A DNA stretch of 34,902 nt from a virus. Below the pieces are notes generated by a model, which was not told where the DNA came from, searched no databases, and was given only the letters and a program-made list of their open reading frames with translations. The translations under genes were made by a program, and so were the position numbers. Shown here one piece after another: positions 29,546 through 34,902 of the stretch. The stretch lies in IMG/VR virus record IMGVR_UViG_3300044655_001686, positions 1 to 34,902 of that record, one strand, 5' to 3'. Position 1 is the stretch's first letter. Each line of letters begins with the position of its first letter.

Positions 29546-31805
29546 CCGGGAATCTGATAATGCCATCATCTGCTACTACAGGAACCACTCGTGTTGCAAC
29601 ATCAAACACAACTTTATCGTTGGCCAAGTCTGCGGTGATATCACATTCGGCCAGGCGATCAAACAAGATCCGCTTGCTCAGTGGTACCCGAATAAGTTCA
29701 TCAATCTTCCTCGAGAGTGGTCGCGCACCCAACTTCGAATCGTAGCCTTTGTCAGCAAGCATGTCAACGACTGATTCGGATAAATTGAGGTGTATACCTT
29801 TTGCAAGCAAACTTGTCTTGAGCTCATCCACAAACTTGACAACGACTTTCTTGACCGCCAAAGTATCCAACTTGGTGAATTTAACAATTTGGTCGATACG
29901 GTTGCGTAGCTCGGGTTTGAAAAATTCCTTGACAGCTTTGTCGTCCTCACCAGTCTTTTCAAAGCTACCAAAGCCAATGTTATTTGCTTCACTGTCTCGG
30001 GCTCCCAGGTTTGATGTCATGATGATGATGCAGTTCTTGCAGTTGGCTTTTTTGCCGTTGCTACTGGTAATGACACCTTCATCCAGCATTTGTAGCAAGA
30101 TGTTGGTAACGTCGGGGTGAGCCTTCTCTATCTCATCAAACAATATTACTGAGAAGGGATTCTTGCTGAGATCGGAGATTAGTTTGCCACCACCCACGTT
30201 ACCATCTTCAAAACCCACATAGCCCGGAGGAGCACCAATCAAGCTGGATACTGAGTGGCGTTCTTGATATTCGCTCATGTCATACTTGAGCAGTTTCATG
30301 TCCAAGTTATCACTCAGCAGTCTGGCAAGTTCTGTTTTACCTGTGCCTGTTGGGCCCAGGAACAAGAAACTGGCCATGGGTTTCTTTTCATTGGCAATGC
30401 CAGCAAAGTTGATGTACACACGTTCCAGCACTGAATCAACAGCACCATCCTGCCCGTACAATTTCTGCTTGATGTTGCCTTCCAGTTCCACAATCTTTGT
30501 GCTACGCTCGTTTTGAAGTTTGTCTGCAGGTACACCTGTTACTCGTGCCAGTTGTTGTTCGATCATGGCCTTGGTAATGGTCACAAGGCCCAGATCTTTC
30601 ACACGCTCACGGGCACAAGCCGCATCAATCAAGTCGATTGATTTGTCGGGATTCTTGCGATCGTGTATGTAACGGTTGGCCAGTTCCACTGCGGCAGTCA
30701 TTGCTTCTGTATCAATCATCACATTGTGAAACTGTTCTAAGCGTGGTGAGAGTCCGATTAGAATCTGTTCAGTGGTGTTCGCATCCGGTTCGTCTATGGA
30801 CAACCTGTAGAAGCGGCGCATTAACGCACGATCCTTTTCGAAACTCTCGTAATATTCTTCCCATGTGGTTGACGCCACGACTTTGAGATTGCCTTTGGTG
30901 ATAGCAGGCTTCAGCATGTTGGCAAAGTCCAAACTGCTTTGCGATCCAGCACCAGCACCCTTCATGGTGTGTGCTTCATCCACAAACAAGATGCAGTTCT
31001 TTTTGGCTTCTAGTGCCGCAATCACTGCCTTGAACTTTTCTTCAAACTCGCCACGGTATTTAGATCCTGCCAGCAAGTCGCCCACTTCCAGGCTCCATAC
31101 TTCTGAGCCCTTGATAAACTCCGGCACACGGCCTGCATGAATCTCTTGTGCTAGACCTTCGATGATGGCAGTTTTGCCCACACCAGGATCGCCTACCATG
31201 AGCACGTTGGCCTTGAAACGGCGTGCCAACACAGTGATCATTTCGTGCAGTTCTTCTGTACGACCGATCAAGGGCTCCAGGCGATTATCATGAGCCATCT
31301 TGCTGAGATTGGTACAGTATTCTGTGAGAATCTCATTGGCTTGATCTTGACTCATTGAGCTTTCACTTGCTGACGCTGACTTGTAGTGCTTTTGCCAGTG
31401 ATCCACAAACTCTTGTTTCTTCACACCATACTTGAGCAGGAAGTAGTGAGCATGGCTGTTGCCTTCGCTCATGATTGACAGATACAAATCCACAGTGCTC
31501 ATGGCACGACGACCAGTAAACATCACCTGTACATTGGCACGATTGAACAGTCTTTCCAGTGCTGTGGTCTTGCGAGGCTGTGTGTCCGGGATTTTACTGA
31601 CCAGGCCAGTTAGACTCACTAGATAGTGTTCTACTTCATGTTCCATCTTGTCCACTTCTACCCCAAAACTTGTGAGGGTTTTTCTAAATGGAGGATGTTT
31701 CAACATGGCCAGCAACAGGTGTTCTGTGACCACGTACTCGTGTTTGAGGTTGGAGGCAATCTTGACTGCTTGTTCCACAATGCCGGTGATTTCAGGGTTG
31801 TTCAT
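29538..31805 (-). CDS. clpA: ClpA-type AAA+ unfoldase with ClpP-docking loop
   Basis: A 755-residue protein, the length of bacterial ClpA (about 758). The order is: Clp N-domain (1-145), first AAA+ with Walker A GDPGVGKT (205-212) and Walker B ILFVDEAH (272-279), then second AAA+ with GPTGTGKT (484-491) and ILFDEIE (554-560). LIGAPPGYVGFEDG is the pore and sensor region. N-N-I-G-F (608-612) lies where ClpA has IGL and ClpX has IGF, the loop that docks on ClpP. It lacks the long ClpB middle coiled coil. It should feed proteins to the host ClpP, and no clpP is seen here. A consensus-like promoter (TTGATC-17-TATAAT) precedes it, so it could be early. DnaJ-like follows on the far side of the promoter. 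Confidence 0.95.
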   Translation of the reverse strand: MNNPEITGIVEQAVKIASNLKHEYVVTEHLLLAMLKHPPFRKTLTSFGVEVDKMEHEVEHYLVSLTGLVSKIPDTQPRKTTALERLFNRANVQVMFTGRRAMSTVDLYLSIMSEGNSHAHYFLLKYGVKKQEFVDHWQKHYKSASASESSMSQDQANEILTEYCTNLSKMAHDNRLEPLIGRTEELHEMITVLARRFKANVLMVGDPGVGKTAIIEGLAQEIHAGRVPEFIKGSEVWSLEVGDLLAGSKYRGEFEEKFKAVIAALEAKKNCILFVDEAHTMKGAGAGSQSSLDFANMLKPAITKGNLKVVASTTWEEYYESFEKDRALMRRFYRLSIDEPDANTTEQILIGLSPRLEQFHNVMIDTEAMTAAVELANRYIHDRKNPDKSIDLIDAACARERVKDLGLVTITKAMIEQQLARVTGVPADKLQNERSTKIVELEGNIKQKLYGQDGAVDSVLERVYINFAGIANEKKPMASFLFLGPTGTGKTELARLLSDNLDMKLLKYDMSEYQERHSVSSLIGAPPGYVGFEDGNVGGGKLISDLSKNPFSVILFDEIEKAHPDVTNILLQMLDEGVITSSNGKKANCKNCIIIMTSNLGARDSEANNIGFGSFEKTGEDDKAVKEFFKPELRNRIDQIVKFTKLDTLAVKKVVVKFVDELKTSLLAKGIHLNLSESVVDMLADKGYDSKLGARPLSRKIDELIRVPLSKRILFDRLAECDITADLANDKVVFDVATRVVPVVADDGIIRFPDA

Positions 31806-31832
31806 GTGAGTTGCTTATAGTAAGGATAGTGT

Positions 31833-31861
31833 ATTATATTACTTAATCCAGATTTGATCAA
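31833..31861 (-). promoter_or_regulatory. sigma70-like promoter of clpA
   Basis: TTGATC (31856-31861), a 17-base spacer and a perfect TATAAT (31833-31838) lie about 30 bases upstream of the clpA ATG. No Shine-Dalgarno of note follows. It should fire by host RNA polymerase and heads the long minus-strand operon. Confidence 0.75.
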
Positions 31862-31875
31862 GCATTCTGACAATA

Positions 31876-32655
31876 TTATGCATGATTTTGGATGGCTGTG
31901 ATAATTTCGGGCGCGATTGTCTTGGGAATTTCTGTTTGTATCTGCACCATGAGATCACCTTTTTGCCCCGACTGATCCCCCAGGCCTTGTGATCTCAGTC
32001 GCAATGTGGTTCCGGGTTGAGTGTGTGGCGCAACCCTTACCACTAGTCGATTGCCTTCCACAGTTTGCACTTCGGTCTCGCCGCCCAGAATCAAGGTCCA
32101 TATGGATACCTTGTGTGTGGTTGCAAGATTGAGGCCTTGTCGTTGAAAGTTAGCATGTGGTTGTATTCTAAATTGGATCACTAGATCCTGTCCTCCGGGT
32201 GCAATACCAGGGTACTGTACATTGTCACCATCATTGATGCCCAGGGGTATTTCAATTTCAACTGTGCTGGTTCCGGCCTGTGTGCCCAGGGCCACAGGCC
32301 GCTTGCCGCCACGAGCCACGTCCAACAACGTGATCCAAAGGCTCATGCGCACATGATTACGACGCGGCTGTTGTCCAAATGGTGATTGTCCCCCGAACAT
32401 TTGGCCAAAAATATCATGGATGTTTACGTGTACCCCACCGCCATTGAATCCCGGGAATTGTGGTGCAGGATTGTCGTAGGCCTGTCGTTTGGCTTCGTCA
32501 CCTAGTGTGTCATAGGCCGCTTGTATCTCTTGAAATTTCTTTGTATCTCCACCTTTGTCAGGATGATGCTGGCTGGCCAGCCGGCGGAAAGCACGTTTGA
32601 TTTCATCCTGAGTGGCGTTTCGCGCAACGCCTAGTGTTGCATAGTGATCGGTCAT
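31876..32655 (-). CDS. dnaJ: DnaJ/CbpA-like co-chaperone (no zinc finger)
   Basis: A 259-residue class B Hsp40. The J domain (1-66) has HHPDKGGDTKKF with the essential HPD (31-33), which stimulates the ATPase of DnaK. A Gly-rich stretch follows (PQFPGFNGGGVHVNI, then QSPFGQQPRR), then two C-terminal peptide-binding subdomains (VEIEIPLGINDGDNVQYPGI and the ILGGETEV block). There are no CxxCxGxG repeats, as in CbpA and unlike DnaJ proper. No dnaK is in view, so it must use the host one. It could support assembly or divert host chaperones. The ATG at 32655 lies right beside a terminator hairpin and a perfect promoter. Confidence 0.92.
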   Translation of the reverse strand: MTDHYATLGVARNATQDEIKRAFRRLASQHHPDKGGDTKKFQEIQAAYDTLGDEAKRQAYDNPAPQFPGFNGGGVHVNIHDIFGQMFGGQSPFGQQPRRNHVRMSLWITLLDVARGGKRPVALGTQAGTSTVEIEIPLGINDGDNVQYPGIAPGGQDLVIQFRIQPHANFQRQGLNLATTHKVSIWTLILGGETEVQTVEGNRLVVRVAPHTQPGTTLRLRSQGLGDQSGQKGDLMVQIQTEIPKTIAPEIITAIQNHA

Positions 32656-32656
32656 T

Positions 32657-32688
32657 AAAAAGCCCTGTATGTTTAATTATACAGGGCT
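32657..32688 (-). terminator. intrinsic terminator of the holin/secreted-protein unit, upstream of dnaJ
   Basis: On the minus strand AGCCCTGTA (32680-32688) pairs with TACAGGGCT (32661-32669), nine perfect pairs and a ten-base loop, followed by TTTT at 32657-32660. This is a classical rho-independent terminator for transcripts arriving from holin. It lies two bases from the dnaJ start and contains the dnaJ -10 element. Confidence 0.85.
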
Positions 32689-32704
32689 GGTGGTGCTGTG
32701 TCAA
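32676..32704 (-). promoter_or_regulatory. perfect consensus sigma70 promoter of dnaJ, overlapping the terminator
   Basis: TTGACA (32699-32704), exactly 17 bases, then TATAAT (32676-32681). The start would be near 32669, inside the hairpin, so dnaJ mRNA lacks the first arm and cannot be terminated there. The AGGG of the second arm then serves as the Shine-Dalgarno, seven bases before the ATG. Confidence 0.85.
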
Positions 32705-32929
32705 TTACTTCTTTTTAGGCTCAGGTACTTTTTCTGCACCTTCTAGTTTTTTGTGTTGCTTGACTTCTTTGCAATTTTGTTTGACTTTTTTGGTTTTGGG
32801 ATCAATTACATCCTTGCCTTGTTTGTCTTTGACGTCCACGCAGACTCGTTTGGTTTCTTTCTTGGGCTCTTCGGCAATGACAAATTGACTACCTAGGGCC
32901 AGTGCGAGTGCAATTAATAAATGTTTCAT
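32705..32929 (-). CDS. small secreted lysine-rich protein
   Basis: A 74-residue protein. MKHLLIALALALGSQFVIAEE is a signal peptide with probable cleavage after A19. The mature part is very rich in Lys and Glu, with VKDKQGKDVIDPKTKKVK at its centre flanked by two Cys (C29, C52) that could form a disulfide in the periplasm. A good Shine-Dalgarno (AAGGAA) precedes the ATG; the gene lies 13 bases after holin. Its place next to the holin suggests a role at the envelope or in lysis, but the sequence does not look like a known spanin or an inhibitor of lysis. Function unknown. Confidence 0.7.
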   Translation of the reverse strand: MKHLLIALALALGSQFVIAEEPKKETKRVCVDVKDKQGKDVIDPKTKKVKQNCKEVKQHKKLEGAEKVPEPKKK

Positions 32930-32942
32930 TTTTGTTTCCTTT

Positions 32943-33437
32943 TTATCTTTCTGGGAACGGTGGAATCACAGGTGCAGGTTTGCCTCCGAATCCTGTGGTG
33001 ACTTCAGCCGCTGGCGTTCCAGTTCCTGTACTGCTATTAAAGCCGCTTGGTGTTGTTGGAGTAGTACCCCAGCTTGGCGCAGGCGTAAAACTTGTGCCGG
33101 GTGCTGGTGTGCCAAATCCTGTTGAGGGTGCGCTTGTTGTTTGTGCTCCGCCATTGTTTGCTCCTGCCATTTTTTCCTGTGTGCGACCAAATGCCGCAAT
33201 ACCTAAAACTGCACCCATTGCAATGTGGAATAGTCCAGCACCTTGTAAGGTCAGTGGGTTCCATTGACTTGTAACTTGTCCGTGATTCAACGACTGTAGT
33301 AGACTCCATAACACTGGAAATACCACCATGTCCATGGTACAGACCAGCATGTACATCCAACCCATCATTGGACGCCATTTTGAGTTCATCCAATCTTCTT
33401 TTTTCTTTTCACTTTCGCTTTTGACTTCTTCTGCCAT
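32943..33437 (-). CDS. holin, 3TM phage/GTA family
   Basis: A 164-residue protein with WRPMMGWMYMLVCTMDMVVF near the start, then SQWNPLTLQGAGLFHIAMGA, which I match to the phage/gene-transfer-agent 3TM holin family. Predicted helices are at about 23-47 and 65-84. The N-terminus is charged. After residue 90 a long Gly/Pro/Thr-rich tail (GFGTPAPGTSFTPAPSWG) extends the protein well past the usual holin core. Holins open the inner membrane to release the endolysin. AAGGAG lies six bases before the ATG, and an exact T4-type late promoter (33461-33468) starts transcription 18 bases upstream. This is consistent with late lysis timing. No endolysin gene is seen in the window. Confidence 0.85.
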   Translation of the reverse strand: MAEEVKSESEKKKEDWMNSKWRPMMGWMYMLVCTMDMVVFPVLWSLLQSLNHGQVTSQWNPLTLQGAGLFHIAMGAVLGIAAFGRTQEKMAGANNGGAQTTSAPSTGFGTPAPGTSFTPAPSWGTTPTTPSGFNSSTGTGTPAAEVTTGFGGKPAPVIPPFPER

Positions 33438-33460
33438 GTCGGCTCCTTGTTGTTATGAAA

Positions 33461-33468
33461 TATTTATA
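33461..33468 (-). promoter_or_regulatory. T4-type late promoter (TATAAATA) of the holin gene
   Basis: An exact TATAAATA on the minus strand. T4 spacing gives a start near 33455, and the 18-base leader carries AAGGAG. This is the clearest late promoter in the window and matches the expected timing of a holin. Confidence 0.8.
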
Positions 33469-33513
33469 TCAAAATCGTCCAACAATAGTGTAGGTTATTG
33501 ATGCAGCCATCAT

Positions 33514-33521
33514 AATAAATA
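33514..33521 (+). promoter_or_regulatory. T4-type late-promoter-like AATAAATA of the csg genes
   Basis: Seven of eight bases match TATAAATA. Transcription would begin near 33527, with GAGG (33528-33531) directly behind it and the csgF ATG at 33539. It lies back to back with the holin late promoter. Confidence 0.6.
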
Positions 33522-33538
33522 CCATATGAGGCTTTTCT

Positions 33539-33979
33539 ATGAAAAAAACAATAACACTATTAGCCCTGATGCTGATTTCAGCTGGAGTTTCTGCCACTGA
33601 ACTAGTACATCAGTTCAATTCCCCAGCTTTTTCAGGAGTCGGTTACAGTAGCCACGTGCTTACAATCGAGCAACTGGAAGCCACACGCCGACAAAAGCTA
33701 CGAGAAGAAGAAGCCAGCAGGCTAGCCAAGGCCGAGCTTGCGGCCAAACAAACCAACATAGCCAAATTCCTAGTCAACGTAGAAAGTCGCATCTATGCTC
33801 AGTTGAGCAAGCAGTTGGCAGACTCGTTATTCAGCGGTGGGGGCACCACAGGCAGCATGGATTTTCAAGGCACCAACATCAGTTGGGTCAAAACTTCTAC
33901 TGATGTCACCATGACCATTCTAGAAAGCAATGGCAATCGCACAGAAATCACTGTGCCACTAGCGAGTTTTGCATTTTGA
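33539..33979 (+). CDS. csgF: CsgF-like curli assembly protein
   Basis: A 146-residue secreted protein. The signal peptide MKKTITLLALMLISAGVSA is followed by TELVHQFNSPAFSGVGY, which matches the FQFRNPNFGG start of mature E. coli CsgF that plugs the CsgG pore. A helical Lys/Glu/Ala-rich middle (about 43-80) and a beta C-terminus (FQGTNISW ... TEITVPLASF) follow the CsgF layout. CsgF couples curli secretion and nucleation at the cell surface. GAGG precedes the ATG by seven bases. It is followed by csgG with a one-base overlap. A phage location for curli machinery is unusual. Confidence 0.85.
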   Translation: MKKTITLLALMLISAGVSATELVHQFNSPAFSGVGYSSHVLTIEQLEATRRQKLREEEASRLAKAELAAKQTNIAKFLVNVESRIYAQLSKQLADSLFSGGGTTGSMDFQGTNISWVKTSTDVTMTILESNGNRTEITVPLASFAF

Positions 33980-34803
33980 TGAAAGCACTGGTGTTGTCAT
34001 TGTTGTTGATGTTGAGCGGGTGTGCCAGTTTGGATCAAACTCAATTTGATTCACAGCCGCCTAAATTAGTGCCACGACAGAACCTGTTGGCCACACTGCC
34101 TGAATTGGATGGACCAAGAATACCAATTGCTGTGTACGGGTTCGTGGACAAGACCGGGCAGAAAAAAAGCAACGACAAGCTGGCGCTGTTTTCAACTGCG
34201 GTCACACAAGGTGCCGAAGTATTTCTGATCAAGGCCTTGCAGGACACGCCAAACTGGTTTACAGTGGTTGAACGTGTGAGCTTGGACAACTTGATCAAAG
34301 AACGTCAGTTGATTCGCAATCAGCGCGAAGTGTACGAAGGTAAAGATGCCAAGCCACTCAAACCACTTTTGGTGGCTGGGCTCATGATCGAAGGTGGCAT
34401 CATAGGTTATGACACCAACATAACAAGTGGTGGTACTGGCGCCAGAGTACTGGGCATTGGAGCCAGTACACAATATCGTGTGGATGAAATTGTTATTTCC
34501 ATGCGAGTAGTTTCAGTCAACACCGGGGAAGTGTTGCTGAATACGGCTGTGAGTAAAACTGTTTTCAGTACAGCTCACAATCAAGGTGTTCTCAAATTTA
34601 TTGATGTTGGAACAACGTCTATTGAATTTGAGAACGGGGCTGCTGTGAATGAGCCCACTACATACGCTGTTCGAATAGCCATTGAACAAGCGGTGTATGA
34701 AATGATCCAAGAAGGAGCAAAACGGAAACTTTGGTCATACAAAAAGGGTACACCCCCAAGGAATGCGGCTGAGGATAGTAACTCGCCCACAAAACAAAAA
34801 TGA
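33979..34803 (+). CDS. csgG: CsgG-like curli secretion lipoprotein
   Basis: A 274-residue outer-membrane lipoprotein. MKALVLSLLLMLSGCASL has a lipobox (LSGC) with acylated C15. PRIPIAVYGFVDKTGQKKSN, LIKALQDTPNWFTVVERVSL and LDNLIKERQLIRNQ, then GVIIGYDTNITSGG-like (here GGIIGYDTNITSGGTGARV) and RVDEIVISMRVVSVNTGEVL are the classic CsgG blocks, in order. CsgG forms a nonameric channel that exports curlin. It looks complete in length and motifs. The ATG at 33979 overlaps the csgF stop; the upstream TTG at 33976 adds one residue only. It is followed by a curlin-like gene, so the triplet can in principle make and export a fibre. Confidence 0.93.
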   Translation: MKALVLSLLLMLSGCASLDQTQFDSQPPKLVPRQNLLATLPELDGPRIPIAVYGFVDKTGQKKSNDKLALFSTAVTQGAEVFLIKALQDTPNWFTVVERVSLDNLIKERQLIRNQREVYEGKDAKPLKPLLVAGLMIEGGIIGYDTNITSGGTGARVLGIGASTQYRVDEIVISMRVVSVNTGEVLLNTAVSKTVFSTAHNQGVLKFIDVGTTSIEFENGAAVNEPTTYAVRIAIEQAVYEMIQEGAKRKLWSYKKGTPPRNAAEDSNSPTKQK

Positions 34804-34902
34804 AAATAACAAGATCTCTTAAAGGGACAATATTTGCATTGAGCATGATGGCGTTATCGCATGTTCAAGCGTCAAATGAAATTTACATAGAGCAAGTTGG
34901 CG
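34800..34902 (+). CDS. curlin-like (CsgA/CsgB-type) protein, N-terminal 34 residues only
   Basis: The ATG at 34800 overlaps the csgG stop by ATGA and the frame stays open to the right edge. MKITRSLKGTIFALSMMALS then HVQASNEIYIEQVG shows a signal peptide cleaved after HVQA and the beginning of a curlin-type repeat (N-x-I-Y-I-E-Q-V-G, like the x-x-x-Q-x-G repeat ends of CsgA and CsgB). With csgF and csgG upstream, an amyloid subunit or nucleator is the natural reading. Number of repeats cannot be seen. Confidence 0.75.
   Translation, partial: MKITRSLKGTIFALSMMALSHVQASNEIYIEQVG

Noticed and set aside
29546-29569. Longer start (MMALSDSR) for the gene at 28895
   Set aside because: It would lie deeper in clpA and adds only eight residues; the ATG at 29545 gives the usual short overlap.
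33539-34902. Curli genes as host DNA joined to the phage by misassembly
   Set aside because: They share a compact divergent promoter region with the holin, use the same overlapping-gene style and a T4-type late promoter; a join cannot be excluded without reads but nothing in the sequence suggests it.

Overview
The window is a gene-dense piece of a large T4-type (myovirus-like) tailed-phage genome infecting a Gram-negative bacterium. The evidence is a full T4-type family B DNA polymerase, a DsbA-like small DNA-binding protein, a 3TM-type phage holin, T4-type late promoters (exact TATAAATA at 14817-14824 on + and 33461-33468 on -), start/stop overlaps of the ATGA type throughout, and N-termini resembling T4 capsid-targeting peptides. 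The outer-membrane lipoprotein CsgG and three close matches to sigma70 promoters point to a diderm proteobacterial-type host; the host itself cannot be read from the sequence. I saw no tRNA, rRNA, CRISPR array or insertion sequence, and no gene-free stretch longer than about 100 bases.

Layout. (1) 1-9302, all minus: a partial gene, DNA polymerase, and a surface- or small-molecule-modification operon (DsbA-like, amidinotransferase, glycosyltransferase-like, amidinotransferase, glycosyltransferase-like, SGNH hydrolase-like), with a related glycosyltransferase-like gene upstream. The two amidinotransferases are paralogues, about 70 % identical. (2) 9386-14773, minus: a 1258-residue LysM/proline-rich protein, a Dps-like protein and small proteins that look like virion cargo. 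(3) 14830-17744, plus: radical SAM-SPASM enzyme plus two glycosyltransferase-like proteins, fired divergently from a palindromic pair of late promoters. (4) 17732-31805, minus: SGNH-like, PIG-L deacetylase-like and glycosyltransferase-like genes; small Cys-rich and ParB-like proteins; a 1323-residue fusion (nucleotidyltransferase, zinc peptidase, amidoligase, five C-terminal repeats); a GT-A glycosyltransferase; a methyltransferase-like protein; an NMNAT-GNAT fusion; hypotheticals; and a complete ClpA-type unfoldase. (5) 31876-33437, minus: DnaJ-like, a small secreted protein and holin. (6) 33539-34902, plus: csgF, csgG and the start of a curlin-like gene.

How it may fit together (inference). 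At least nine genes belong to sugar or small-molecule modification: six glycosyltransferase-like proteins in the two opposite-strand clusters and the GT-A protein at 25132-26049, plus the deacetylase-like, radical SAM and SGNH-like enzymes. With the two amidinotransferases they suggest a route that builds and attaches an unusual, perhaps guanidinylated, group to a host glycan, a virion glycan or DNA. ClpA and DnaJ form a proteostasis pair that would borrow the host ClpP and DnaK. Several proteins in regions 2 and 4 begin with M-[RK]-x-[RK]-E-F-like peptides followed by (L/I)-x-E sites, as in T4 internal head proteins, so the nucleotidyltransferase/peptidase/amidoligase fusion and its neighbours may be packaged and injected. 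The curli export genes share a divergent late-promoter region with the holin, so they are probably expressed late. The tightest regulatory element is at 32657-32704, where a consensus promoter and an intrinsic terminator share the same bases in front of dnaJ.
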